42,176 nucleotides of DNA from CAZQAA01 sp964591255 (GCA_964591255.1 CAZQAA010000190.1:1-42176), one strand, 5' to 3'; positions 32,899-41,733 are shown, counted from the first letter of the stretch. Notes: generated by a model from the sequence alone, not told the origin. Translations and numbers: made by a program.

Positions 32899-33047
32899 AA
32901 ATCAACTCCGCAACTGTTTGGCTTCATAATTTTATCTGCTTGAGACAGTAGTTCAAATACACAAGAAAAAGTAATATGCCTGAAGGATTTCGTACCATTA
33001 CCACTCTATACTTTTTTGGCTTTCAATCCAGGGCTTTTATACAGTAT

Positions 33048-34817
33048 TTAAGTTTGCCTGGCATCCTCGATTGCATTGATGATTTTTTTTTGTAACCGGA
33101 CATGAAACCTGAAATTTTCTTCCCTGCTGGTCTGCACTTCAATAATTGTATGTCTTTTTCCCTTAATGGCAGCCTTGTAAGACTCAATAAATGCCTGTCT
33201 GTCACAAGGGGTATGGTAATCCATGTTAAAGAGCCTGGCCGCATGTTGGAAAGTCAGGTCGTGAGGAACGGCAAAGAATGATTCAAAGACATCCTGAAAC
33301 CCTGAAATGGGCAGGAACGAAAATATTCCGCCTCCCCGGTTGTTTATCAATACTATTATCAGGGATTGACTGATTCTGTCCAGCAGTGAGAGGGAGCTTA
33401 AGTCATGTATGAAGGCGAGATCACCCATGACAAGGGTTACAGGTTTATTGATTCCGGCAGCAAGACCGGCGGCACTGGCAATGGTCCCGTCAATACCGCT
33501 TGTACCGCGGTTTGTGCCGATAACTGCATCAGGACCGTTATGACAGGCATACATATCCATTTCGCGTATCGCCATACTGCTTGCCAGAAACAGGCCTGTC
33601 CCGGCAGGGATATTTTGTGAAATCCAGCGGGCAACAGACGGCTCGCTTATCCCTGTTGTCTTTTGAGAGTACTCTTCGATAATTTCTGCCGCCTTGTCGG
33701 ACTTTTTTCTTAACCCGTCCACAAATGCCTGGTCCGTGTTAGTCTCAACCATGGCCGAAAGTTCCCGGCACAGATATGATATATCGGTCTCGACACGCCA
33801 TGTTACCATATGGGCCGGATCCAGACGGTCCGGGTGGTTTTCTATAACGATATAATCTCCATTAAAACCATCGGTTATAAATTGCAGGAAACGTTTGGAT
33901 GTTGGCACCTCTCCCATATGCAAAACCACATGGGGCCTGAATTCCCGCCTGAATCTTTCAGACAAAAGGAGCTGATCAAAATAGGGAATAAGATGTGCAG
34001 ATGGGTATCCCAACCTGAGCCCGGATGCCACGTCGGCAAATACAGGCCAGTTAAGTTTGTCAGCAAGTCTGGCAACTTCCTGCTGATCATGGCGCGAGTT
34101 CAGGCGCCCCACAACCATAAGTCCATGCCTGGCCTTATTAATCATATTTGCCATTTCGTTTATAGTTTGTGGATTTGCCTGAATAGAAGATGTTGAGTAA
34201 CAGGTGTAAGGTTGATGGCTTGCAACCCATTTGTTCAAGTTTGCAGTATAAGCTTCAGCTACCTTCAAAGGTTCCGGTGCCAGGGGTTCCCTGAACATGA
34301 AGTTTATATGGACCGGTCCCTTAGGAGAGGAAGATGCCCGGTAAACAGCCTGATCCACTGTGGTCAGGATCATCTGTGGGGGAATTTTTTCATCCGGGCA
34401 GGGCATGTCGAAATGGAATCGCACGTAGTTTCCGAATATGCCCGGCTGGTGAATGGTCTGGTTGGCCCCGGTATGGCGTAATTCCGGGGGACGATCGGCA
34501 GAGAGCACGAGCAGCGGAACCCGGTCCATTGAGGCCTCGACAACGGCCGGGAAACAGTTCGCAACGGCCGAACCGGATGTTGTTATTATAGCAGCGGGCC
34601 TTTGCGTGGCACGGGCATAACCCAGGGCATGGAAAGATGCCCCCCGTTCATCATAGCAAACTATTGATTGTGTATCCTCATGCCTGGCAACTGCCACTGT
34701 TAACGGTGAAGACCGGGATCCGGGAGAAATGCAGAAATATTTTATGCCGTTTCGGACCAGTTCCTCAATTGCAAGATCGCACCATAAAGTGTTTATATTT
34801 TCTGAAGCGGTTTTCAT
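33048..34817 (-). CDS. menD: 2-Succinyl-5-enolpyruvyl-6-hydroxy-3-cyclohexene-1-carboxylate synthase
   Basis: This 589-residue thiamine-diphosphate enzyme has the MenD opening WCDLAIEELVRNGIKYFCISPGSRSSPLTVA and PAAIITTSGSAVANCFPAVVEA. The C-terminal cofactor site is GTNRGTSGIDGTIASAAGLA, followed by LVMGDLAFIHDLSSL and LIIVLINNRGGGIFSFLP. It joins isochorismate to the succinic-semialdehyde unit from 2-oxoglutarate in menaquinone synthesis. It overlaps menF by 4 bases (ATGA) and is the third gene of menG-menF-menD. The later genes (menH, menC, menE, menB, menA) are not in the window. Confidence 0.95.
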   Translation of the reverse strand: MKTASENINTLWCDLAIEELVRNGIKYFCISPGSRSSPLTVAVARHEDTQSIVCYDERGASFHALGYARATQRPAAIITTSGSAVANCFPAVVEASMDRVPLLVLSADRPPELRHTGANQTIHQPGIFGNYVRFHFDMPCPDEKIPPQMILTTVDQAVYRASSSPKGPVHINFMFREPLAPEPLKVAEAYTANLNKWVASHQPYTCYSTSSIQANPQTINEMANMINKARHGLMVVGRLNSRHDQQEVARLADKLNWPVFADVASGLRLGYPSAHLIPYFDQLLLSERFRREFRPHVVLHMGEVPTSKRFLQFITDGFNGDYIVIENHPDRLDPAHMVTWRVETDISYLCRELSAMVETNTDQAFVDGLRKKSDKAAEIIEEYSQKTTGISEPSVARWISQNIPAGTGLFLASSMAIREMDMYACHNGPDAVIGTNRGTSGIDGTIASAAGLAAGINKPVTLVMGDLAFIHDLSSLSLLDRISQSLIIVLINNRGGGIFSFLPISGFQDVFESFFAVPHDLTFQHAARLFNMDYHTPCDRQAFIESYKAAIKGKRHTIIEVQTSREENFRFHVRLQKKIINAIEDARQT

Positions 34818-36199
34818 GGTCCCTCAAAGAATCCCGTAAAATTCGAGATCTTGTTCTCGATTTCATTCCACTCTGCTTGTGGATCTGACCCTGATACGAT
34901 TCCTGCTCCTGCGTACAGGAATATGTGCCTGTCAGAGACGAGGGCGGAACGGATCGCCACAGCGACTTCCGCTGTATCGTGTGAAATCCAGCCTACAGGC
35001 CCGGCATACCAGCCGCGATCAAATGTCTCCACGGATTCGATTTTTTTGAGTGCCTTTGCAGTAGGGTATCCCGCAACCGCTGCACTTGGGTGCAAGGCAG
35101 AAAACAGTTCGCTGTCAGACACGCCGTTTTGGATATTGCCTGAAAAACGGGTATAAAGATGCTGCATCCTGGACAACTTTAATATCTCTTCCTGGAAAAG
35201 GGTTTCCACCGAACCACATAATGCATGCATCCGTTCTTTGACCAGACGGCTTACCCAACGATGTTCCCGGAGATCTTTTTTATCATGTGCAAGTTCTTCG
35301 GCAAGCAGGGTATCCTCTTCAGGTGTCTTTCCGCGTTGTCTGGTGCCTGCTATGGCCTCACTTTCAAGGTGTTGCTTGTATCGCATGTATAGGCGCTCGG
35401 GGGTTGCCCCCATAAATGCGCAGTTCCTGACCGGCTGAACATAAAAGTGATATGTGTGTGGATTGTCTTTTCTAAGGCGTTCCATAAGGAGCGTCGGATG
35501 GACGGCCTCTGCAAATTCAAACCTGGTTTGTCTGGCCAGTACCACTTTTTCCAGATGATTGGCCTTTAAGGCCCTCAGGGTACCGCGGACATCCTTCTCC
35601 CATTGGTGGACAGCGGGAAAATCTCTTCTTGATATGGATCGGAAGGATCTTCCGGGTTGATCTGTTGGCAAGCAAGTCATCCGGTCCAGGTCATTAAGCA
35701 ATTGTCCGAATTCATCCCCGGACAGATCTGATTCGGTATCCCTTATATTACATATGAGAACGGCCCCGGAATCATCAAGCCGGATTTCAAACCGTGGGAT
35801 AATAAAAAAGTATGTCCCAAAGGGCTGCCATATTTTTTCAGAAACATTGCGCGGGGCGAAACGTGCCCCGCCATAAAAACGGAGATCCGGATGAGAATCT
35901 GAAAGGATTTGGTGCATTTTCCTGAATACAAACGAATAATCAGGGACAGGCCCAGTTTGGGTCAACAGGATTACTCTGCCTGATCCCGCTGCTGTAAAAT
36001 TTTTTTCCCTGTTCGACCAGTAAATTTTTACCTGATGCGGTTGTTGTTCAAGCCACTGGAGTGGATCGATCTTTCCGGCTATTGTTGTCCCAATGTGGAG
36101 TATTTTATCTGAAAAGCCTGCCTTTCGCCGGTCCGATGCGAGGCGGACAATCATATTTTTAAGCTCTGTCTTGGCCTGATTAAAGTATGATGCCTGCAC
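34814..36199 (-). CDS. menF: Isochorismate synthase
   Basis: This 461-residue chorismate-binding enzyme has LEKVVLARQTRFEF, GATPERLYM, LESEAIAGTRQRG, LSRMQHLYTRFSGNI, LHPSAAVAGYPTAKAL and YAGAGIVSGSDPQAEWNEIENKI, all standard for the MenF/EntC/PabB superfamily. The HLYTRFSG region and the following menD mark it as the menaquinone isochorismate synthase. It converts chorismate to isochorismate in the cytoplasm. It begins 2 bases after the menG stop and overlaps menD by 4 bases. Confidence 0.93.
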   Translation of the reverse strand: MQASYFNQAKTELKNMIVRLASDRRKAGFSDKILHIGTTIAGKIDPLQWLEQQPHQVKIYWSNREKNFTAAGSGRVILLTQTGPVPDYSFVFRKMHQILSDSHPDLRFYGGARFAPRNVSEKIWQPFGTYFFIIPRFEIRLDDSGAVLICNIRDTESDLSGDEFGQLLNDLDRMTCLPTDQPGRSFRSISRRDFPAVHQWEKDVRGTLRALKANHLEKVVLARQTRFEFAEAVHPTLLMERLRKDNPHTYHFYVQPVRNCAFMGATPERLYMRYKQHLESEAIAGTRQRGKTPEEDTLLAEELAHDKKDLREHRWVSRLVKERMHALCGSVETLFQEEILKLSRMQHLYTRFSGNIQNGVSDSELFSALHPSAAVAGYPTAKALKKIESVETFDRGWYAGPVGWISHDTAEVAVAIRSALVSDRHIFLYAGAGIVSGSDPQAEWNEIENKISNFTGFFEGP

Positions 36200-36201
36200 T
36201 T

Positions 36202-36906
36202 TTAGCCCTTATCTGCACAATAAATGGTGGCAATGCCGAAGCTTAAGGGATGTGCCTCTACAGCCTGAAATCCCGTCTGTGATAATAGTTTCATGAATGC
36301 CTTTCCAAAGGGAAATGTCTCTACTGTTTTGTTTAAGTAACGGTATGCACGATTGTCTCCGGAGATTGCGGCGCCTATGTGTGGCAGTATATGGCGGAAA
36401 TAGATCAGGTACAGGCCTCGCACCAGAAAATTATGTGGCAGGGAAAATTCCAGGATGATTGTCCTGCCACCGGACTTGAGGACCCGATGTATCTCCTTGA
36501 GACATGGAACAGGTTCTTTAACATTGCGTATTCCAAAGGCCATTGTTACGACATCAAAACAGTCTGTTTTAAAAGGAATACGAACGGCATCGCCTGGCCA
36601 CAGTATGATCCTGTCCCCTGCCGAATTTTTTGCAATCTTTTGTCGTCCCATATCCAGCATTTTCCAGGCCATATCTATTCCCACGCCAAGGCCCATTCGT
36701 CCCGATTTGTTCAGCATAAGCAGGACATCCGCAGTCCCCGTGGCCAGATCCAACACCTTGTGTGTATCGCCAGGCGGCAGATAACATGCAATCTTCCTGC
36801 GCCATATCCTGTCCTGACCAAAGGATAGAAGCCGATTCAGGAAATCATAGCGAGGGGCTATTTTGTTGAATATTTGCCAGGAATTTATTTTTGGGCGTGT
36901 TTCCAT
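36202..36906 (-). CDS. menG: Demethylmenaquinone methyltransferase (MenG/UbiE)
   Basis: This 234-residue class I methyltransferase has IFNKIAPRYDFLNRLLSFGQDRIWRR, the S-adenosylmethionine motif VLDLATGTADVLLML, the UbiE/MenG signature DVVTMAFGIRNVKEPVPCLKEIHRVLKSGGR, and a C-terminal SFGIATIYCADKG. It methylates demethylmenaquinone to menaquinone at the membrane. It is the first gene of menG-menF-menD and has a good predicted promoter about 50-70 bases upstream. Ubiquinone synthesis is not expected with MenD/MenF present, so the menG name is preferred over ubiE. Confidence 0.92.
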   Translation of the reverse strand: METRPKINSWQIFNKIAPRYDFLNRLLSFGQDRIWRRKIACYLPPGDTHKVLDLATGTADVLLMLNKSGRMGLGVGIDMAWKMLDMGRQKIAKNSAGDRIILWPGDAVRIPFKTDCFDVVTMAFGIRNVKEPVPCLKEIHRVLKSGGRTIILEFSLPHNFLVRGLYLIYFRHILPHIGAAISGDNRAYRYLNKTVETFPFGKAFMKLLSQTGFQAVEAHPLSFGIATIYCADKG

Positions 36907-36949
36907 CTGGGTGTTTATAATTCAGGCATCCCGTTTTGTAAAGGTTGTA

Positions 36950-36977
36950 ATGTTATGATCCCCAAACGATATGTCAA
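36950..36977 (-). promoter_or_regulatory. Predicted sigma-70 promoter of menG-menF-menD
   Basis: On the minus strand, TTGACA (36972-36977) and TAACAT (36950-36955) are separated by 16 bases. The -10 box ends 43 bases before the menG ATG. The -35 box is a perfect consensus. Confidence 0.55.
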
Positions 36978-37019
36978 GTAGTTTTAGGATGTTGCAAGGC
37001 AAATATCCTTAAATCCCGG

Positions 37020-37036
37020 ATCTTTTTCTAAAAGAT
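37020..37036. promoter_or_regulatory. Short inverted repeat upstream of the cyclic-nucleotide-fold gene
   Basis: ATCTTTT-TCT-AAAAGAT has perfect 7-base arms. It lies 73 bases before the ATG at 37110, in the divergent region shared with menG. It could be a regulator site or a chance AT palindrome. Confidence 0.25.
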
Positions 37037-37109
37037 AGGGGTTGATTTTAAAAGGGAAAATATGAGATATGCATCATAACAAAAAGGGCATCTCAGGGAG
37101 GATCTGTTT

Positions 37110-37577
37110 ATGGATCGTTTGGAGATTGAAGAAGTCCTAAAGGCAAGTGACCTGTTCAGGGGACTTGAAAAGGAAGATATTGAAAGGATAGCCGGTCTTT
37201 GCAGGATGAAGACGTATAAGACCGGGGAATATCTATTTCGCCAGGGTGATTTTGGGGATAACCTGTATGTTATTGCCGAGGGTCATGTGTTCCTGGAACG
37301 AGCCACCGATCTGGGCACGCGTAAGGGTGGGGTTATCATTGCCATGCTTGGAAAGGGGAGGGCCTTTGGTTGCTGGTCTACCCTTCTGGATGAACCCCAT
37401 AACCTTATGTCTTCTGCCACTTGTCAAAAGCCCACAAAGGTTTTGGTCATGAATGGAGAAGATCTAAGACAGATGATGCTTGAAAACAGCAGACTGGGAT
37501 TTCGCGTACTGGAAAGGCTCTGTTTTTTACTCAGGGACAGGATACAGGGTGCCTATGGTGCTATGGAGAAGGTTTAA
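37110..37577 (+). CDS. Cyclic-nucleotide-binding-fold protein without DNA-binding domain
   Basis: In this 155-residue protein, residues about 12-125 match the Crp-type sensory fold: LFRGLEKEDIERIAGL, EYLFRQGDFGDNLYVIAEG and MLGKGRAFGCWSTLLDEP. The phosphate-binding cassette, normally FGExALL...PRxA, is altered: the key Glu is Cys88 or its neighbour and the Arg is replaced by His/Asn, so classic cAMP binding is unlikely. No helix-turn-helix follows. The strong GGGAGG site and the short gap (17 bases) to the NuoE-like gene indicate co-transcription with the iron-sulfur/flavin module, so a regulatory or docking subunit role is inferred. Confidence 0.78.
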   Translation: MDRLEIEEVLKASDLFRGLEKEDIERIAGLCRMKTYKTGEYLFRQGDFGDNLYVIAEGHVFLERATDLGTRKGGVIIAMLGKGRAFGCWSTLLDEPHNLMSSATCQKPTKVLVMNGEDLRQMMLENSRLGFRVLERLCFLLRDRIQGAYGAMEKV

Positions 37578-37594
37578 GGCCAAGGGTGTGGATT

Positions 37595-38152
37595 ATGAAA
37601 GAAGATATGGATGCTGAAGAGAAAAAGAGGCTGCAGGAAGAAGAGAAGGCCATGCTGGATGACATAGCCTCAATGCTTGGTGGATTTGGGAAGGTACGTT
37701 CCAACCTTATCCCTGTACTCCAGATGATCCAGGTAAGGCACTCTTATGTAGCAGCCGAGGCGATAAGGATGGTAGCGGAATATCTCGAAATGCCTGTATG
37801 CGAAGTCTATGGAGTCGCCACTTTTTATAATCAGTTCAGGTTTCATCCCCCTGGCAAACACCAGATAAAGGTGTGTCTTGGTACTGCCTGTCATGTCAGG
37901 GGCGGAGATATTATTCTCGAGAATTTTGAGAGAAAACTCGGGATTCATGATGGGGAAACTACGGCAGACAGGGAGTTCAGCATAGAAAGGGTTGCTTGTG
38001 TAGGTTGCTGTGCATTGGCCCCTGTGGCGATAGTTAACGATACCGTATATGGACATATGGCCCCCAGTAAGGTGGAGGGCATTATCCTGGGCTTCGAGAT
38101 AGAGAAAGAGCGAAACAAGGCAAAAGAGGAAGAAAATGGTTCCGACCGATAA
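37595..38152 (+). CDS. nuoE: NuoE/HoxE-like [2Fe-2S] subunit of an NAD(P)-linked oxidoreductase
   Basis: The start is set at ATG 37595, with AAGGG eight bases upstream; GTG 37586 is in frame but less likely. The 185-residue product has a thioredoxin-like ferredoxin domain with the two cysteine pairs KVCLGTACHVRGG (C-x4-C) and ACVGCCALAPV (C-x3-C). The helical region MVAEYLEMPVCEVYGVATFYNQF is typical of the family. It passes electrons to or from the flavin subunit encoded next, whose start overlaps its end by 17 bases. The C-terminal tail is charged (KERNKAKEEENGSDR). Confidence 0.9.
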   Translation: MKEDMDAEEKKRLQEEEKAMLDDIASMLGGFGKVRSNLIPVLQMIQVRHSYVAAEAIRMVAEYLEMPVCEVYGVATFYNQFRFHPPGKHQIKVCLGTACHVRGGDIILENFERKLGIHDGETTADREFSIERVACVGCCALAPVAIVNDTVYGHMAPSKVEGIILGFEIEKERNKAKEEENGSDR

Positions 38153-40079
38153 AGGTAAGGCCCTGGAAACCTATGATGGTATCCGCCGGGAGGCCGATGA
38201 ACGCCGAAAGGCCTTTAAAGATGCCCGGGTGCCAAAGATATATATAGGAATGGCTACATGCGGTCTTGCTGCAGGCGCCCTGGACACAAAGAATGCATTT
38301 GAGGAGACAATCCGTGAGCAGGGTATCGAGGCACGAATCCTCCCTGTAGGATGTATTGGGCACTGTTATGCAGAGCCCGTAGTAATTATTGATCATCCGG
38401 AATCAGGGTTTCCGCCGATCATGTATCACAAGGTAAGTCCCGGTAAGGCAAAGATGTTCGTAAAATCGTTCTTGGGAGACGGAGATCCCCTTTTTGAGCA
38501 TATTCTTGGTGCCATGGAGGAAAATGACCTGATACCGCGGGTTATGGATTTTCCAAGATTTAGCCATGAAAAACGTGTGGTCATGGAAAAATGCGGACTT
38601 ATCGATCCAGAGGATATCTATGATTATATTGCAGAAGGCGGATACTCTTCTCTGGCCCGGGCGCTTCAGCTAAGCCCGGATGAGATAATAGATGAGGTAC
38701 AGGAATCCGGACTTAGAGGAAGGGGAGGGGCGGGTTTTTCCACCGGCATGAAGTGGGCCATGGCAAGGGGGAGTGATGCAGCCTCGAAAATCGTGATATG
38801 CAATGCCGATGAGGGAGACCCGGGCGCGTATATGGACCGGACCATTCTTGAGAGCAACCCGCATCAGGTCATCGAGGGTATGGCCATATGTGCCTATGCA
38901 GTAGGGGCCCGGGAGGCCATAGTATATGTGAGGGCCGAATATCCCCTTGCAGTCAGAATGATTACAAGGGCCATAGAACAGGCCGGTGACCTTGGTCTCG
39001 TGGGTAAGGGCATACTCGGCACCCCGTTTGACCTGGATATTTCCGTGTTCCAGGGTTCCGGTGCCTTTGTCTGCGGAGAGGAAACTTCTCTGATCCAGTC
39101 TATTGAGGGGAAAAGGGGTATGCCTCAACATCGGCCCCCATATCCTGTTCAAGAGGGCCTATGGGGTAAACCGACAGTCATAAACAACGTCAAGACCTTT
39201 GCCTCCGTGGCTCCAATCATGGCTCATGGCGCATCATGGTACCATGGCATGGGCACCAGGGAGAGTGCGGGTACGGCTATTTTTTCCATAGTAGGGGATG
39301 TGGTCCATCCCGGCCTTGTAGAGATCGAGATGGGAGTGCAATTAAAGGCCCTTATTTTTGATATATGCGGCGGCATTCCGGACAAAAAGGGCTTCAAGGC
39401 CGTACAGATAGGGGGACCATCGGGTGGATGTCTCCCTGCAAATTTTCTCGATACCCCCATTGATTTTGATTCTCTGACAAAGGCGGGCGCCATGATGGGA
39501 TCCGGCGGCATGGTGGTCATGGACGAGGACACATGTATGGTGGATGTTGCCAGGTATTTTCTCGATTTTACACAGAAGGAATCATGCGGCAAATGTACCT
39601 TTTGCAGGATCGGAACATATCACTTGCTTGGCATATTGGAACGGATAACCAAGGGGGAGGGCCGCGAAGGTGACCTTGATGAGCTTATGCGCCTGAGTAT
39701 GGATATAAAGGAAGGCTCTCTTTGCGGGCTGGGCAAGACATCACCCAACCCGGTGCTCACATCACTCAAATATTTCAGAGAAGAGTATGAGGCCCATATC
39801 AAGGAAAAAAGGTGTCCTGCCGGGGTATGCCGTGCACTTACGGCCTATTACATAGACCTGGATAAATGTGCCAGGGGCTGTGATGCCTGCGTGGGCAGCT
39901 GCCCTGTGGAGGCCATCTTTACCACCAAGGACCGAAAGAAGGGAATTGACCAGACACTTTGTGTGAAGTGCGGTGAATGCATGGTCTCATGTCCTTCTGA
40001 ATATAATGCCGTAAGAAAGGTGTCTCCACCGGACAGGGCCCCGATTATTGAGCGGCCTGTTGAGACAAACGAGAAATGA
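38136..40079 (+). CDS. nuoF: NuoF/HydB-like flavin and iron-sulfur NAD(P)-binding subunit
   Basis: The domains of this 647-residue protein, in order, are as follows. An N-terminal thioredoxin-like ferredoxin (ATCGLAAGA...VGCIGHCYAEP) shows only three of the expected cysteines. Next comes the FMN/NAD domain with GLRGRGGAGFSTGMKW, CNADEGDPGAYMDR and GAFVCGEETSLIQSIEGKRGMP. The [4Fe-4S] site is SCGKCTFCRIGT. At the C-terminus is a two-cluster ferredoxin, CARGCDACVGSCP and CVKCGECMVSCP; the first motif has CX3C instead of CX2C. The added C-terminal ferredoxin matches the flavin subunits of electron-bifurcating hydrogenases (HydB/HndC) rather than respiratory NuoF (about 430 residues). It overlaps both neighbours (17 and 4 bases). 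Confidence 0.9.
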   Translation: MVPTDKGKALETYDGIRREADERRKAFKDARVPKIYIGMATCGLAAGALDTKNAFEETIREQGIEARILPVGCIGHCYAEPVVIIDHPESGFPPIMYHKVSPGKAKMFVKSFLGDGDPLFEHILGAMEENDLIPRVMDFPRFSHEKRVVMEKCGLIDPEDIYDYIAEGGYSSLARALQLSPDEIIDEVQESGLRGRGGAGFSTGMKWAMARGSDAASKIVICNADEGDPGAYMDRTILESNPHQVIEGMAICAYAVGAREAIVYVRAEYPLAVRMITRAIEQAGDLGLVGKGILGTPFDLDISVFQGSGAFVCGEETSLIQSIEGKRGMPQHRPPYPVQEGLWGKPTVINNVKTFASVAPIMAHGASWYHGMGTRESAGTAIFSIVGDVVHPGLVEIEMGVQLKALIFDICGGIPDKKGFKAVQIGGPSGGCLPANFLDTPIDFDSLTKAGAMMGSGGMVVMDEDTCMVDVARYFLDFTQKESCGKCTFCRIGTYHLLGILERITKGEGREGDLDELMRLSMDIKEGSLCGLGKTSPNPVLTSLKYFREEYEAHIKEKRCPAGVCRALTAYYIDLDKCARGCDACVGSCPVEAIFTTKDRKKGIDQTLCVKCGECMVSCPSEYNAVRKVSPPDRAPIIERPVETNEK

Positions 40080-40762
40080 TTAAGATCCTGGTAGATAACA
40101 AGGAAATTGAAACCGAAGAGGGAAAAAGTGTGCTTCAGGCATGTCTTGATAACGGGATATATATACCCAACCTCTGTTACGTGGAGGGAATGGACAGGCC
40201 TCCTGCCTCGTGCAGGTTGTGTTTTGTAGAGATCGACGGGGAAGATAGGCCCACAACCTCATGTACTGCGAAGGCGCGTGAAGGGATGAGGGTCAGGACA
40301 GATACTCCGGCTGTAAGGAGCCTTCAGCGCAGCGCTTTTGAGTTCCTCTTGTCCCTGCATGATGTGGACTGTGCACACTGCCCGGCCAACAAGAAGTGCG
40401 GCCTTCAGGATATAGCCAGATTTTTAAAGGTGGGGCTGAAGCCCAGGCGTCTGGAACAATACCTGAAGGAGTCCGTTGCCGGGGAAAAGCACCCTGTCCT
40501 GACTTATCATCCAAACAGGTGTGTGCTTTGCGGCAGATGTATCTATGTCTGTGGGATCGAGCACGGCCGGCCCCTTCTTGCTTTTGCCAAGAGGGGTTTT
40601 GACACCACAATCACCTTTTATGGTGCAGGAGACATCCCAGATATCCCTTGCGGGGAATGTATGAGATGTGCCGAGGTCTGTCCCGTAGGAGCCCTCACCA
40701 TGGCAGATCCTGATATCACACAGGATTTGCAGCCCCACCAAAAACAGAGAACAGGAGCATAA
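40076..40762 (+). CDS. HoxU/NuoG N-terminal-like iron-sulfur subunit
   Basis: This 228-residue protein has a plant-type [2Fe-2S] domain (CYVEGMDRPPASCRLC then CTAKAREG), the His-Cys cluster HDVDCAHCPANKKCG, and two [4Fe-4S] motifs, CVLCGRCIYVCG and CGECMRCAEVCPVGAL. This is the exact cluster set of HoxU or of the N-terminal part of NuoG/HndD. It ends there, with no molybdopterin-like or H-cluster domain. It completes a NuoE-NuoF-HoxU diaphorase module. The electron partner (hydrogenase, formate dehydrogenase or other) is not in this window. Its last 47 bases overlap the convergent Yip1-family gene. Confidence 0.9.
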   Translation: MIKILVDNKEIETEEGKSVLQACLDNGIYIPNLCYVEGMDRPPASCRLCFVEIDGEDRPTTSCTAKAREGMRVRTDTPAVRSLQRSAFEFLLSLHDVDCAHCPANKKCGLQDIARFLKVGLKPRRLEQYLKESVAGEKHPVLTYHPNRCVLCGRCIYVCGIEHGRPLLAFAKRGFDTTITFYGAGDIPDIPCGECMRCAEVCPVGALTMADPDITQDLQPHQKQRTGA

Positions 40763-41249
40763 AGATTACTATCTGGATGATCCAGCCAATTATGCAGACC
40801 ATAACGGCCCTCATTGTGCCTGTATAATCGAGGGCCTGTCTGACTGCAATGACCATTGCCACCAACATCCAGACTTGTGCCGCAAAATTAATCGGAACTG
40901 CCAATCCAGGAATAATTCCCAGCACCCTGATAAGACCAGGGGAACTCGAAAAGCCGATAGTACGCAGCAACTCACCTATGTCTGATCTGGTCTGGGGCTC
41001 TGAAAGGAATTTTGTGCCTATGAAATAGGTCAGGCATGCCCAGATGAACCACCCTGCAATGGCTGTGACCGTCCCCACCAGGATGCCGGCAAATCCCACT
41101 TTTCCAATACTTCCAATCCCGGCAGCTACACTGGAGAGAATAACAACCGACATTGCCTGTCCCATCGCTCCCTTGTCGGCTTCAACCTCTTCATAAAGAT
41201 TGACATCCAGCCTGGCAGCACGAATGATACGATTCTTGAAGCTATCCAT
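40716..41249 (-). CDS. Yip1-domain integral membrane protein
   Basis: This 177-residue protein has a short polar N-terminus (MDSFKNRIIRAARLDVNLYEEVEADKG), then four or five hydrophobic segments with the Yip1 pattern: TYFIGTKFLSEPQTRSDIGELLRTIGFSSSPGLIRVLGIIP and then WMLVAMVIAVRQALDY. Bacterial Yip1 proteins are of unknown function. ATG 41249 has AGGAGG directly upstream. The 3' end overlaps the end of the HoxU-like gene by 47 bases on the opposite strand. Confidence 0.82.
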   Translation of the reverse strand: MDSFKNRIIRAARLDVNLYEEVEADKGAMGQAMSVVILSSVAAGIGSIGKVGFAGILVGTVTAIAGWFIWACLTYFIGTKFLSEPQTRSDIGELLRTIGFSSSPGLIRVLGIIPGLAVPINFAAQVWMLVAMVIAVRQALDYTGTMRAVMVCIIGWIIQIVIFMLLFSVFGGAANPV

Positions 41250-41733
41250 TGGAACCTCCTGATTTGTTTTGGCGCATTAGCAAAGATGTTTTTCGGCCTG
41301 TTACGATCATTAATCTGTCTAATTGGAATCATGATATTTGTCAAACCCGGTTTTACAGGTCCATAGGCCACCTGTTTCCAGCTATTGCTGAAATTCACAT
41401 TGCTCCCGCCGTAAGGGGTAATGGACTCGCGGTGGATGAAAAGGTAGAGATCAACAGCCTCCCTGTCCTGCCTGATCTGCCATTCCTCGCATGATCTGTT
41501 AAGATGCCTGAAAAATCGACCAATTTCAGCGCCGGATACCTTTTGACAGTAGATAATCGCTATAATTTATCAGTATAAATTCTTGTGCCTGTTACATACA
41601 GCAATGCCTTTCTGTCTATAACCATTTGCATTTATTTGACTTAATCTTTAAAAATTGATATAAAACAACAATTAAATAATCTGTTTTTGTATTATAGAAA
41701 ACAAGCAATATTAAATATTAGCCAAAAACGTAA
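41250..41733. other. Intergenic region before an AT-rich ORF
   Basis: These 484 bases hold no supported gene. An open minus-strand frame runs about 41126-41570 in a frame different from Yip1 (for example SCEEWQIRQDREAVDLYLFIH), and an overlapping plus-strand frame lies at 41249-41494. Neither has a plausible start or a recognisable family, though the relatively GC-rich stretch about 41390-41530 could be a decayed gene remnant. From about 41560 the sequence becomes strongly AT-rich, which continues to the window end. Confidence 0.4.

Noticed and set aside
32383..36906. menG-menF-menD and cobO as one operon
   Set aside because: A 149-base gap separates menD and cobO and the functions differ, so co-transcription is possible but not supported.
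41126..41570. Minus-strand open frame overlapping the Yip1 start region
   Set aside because: No plausible start or family. Yip1 has an AGGAGG site and membrane pattern in a different frame. It is mentioned only as a possible gene remnant.
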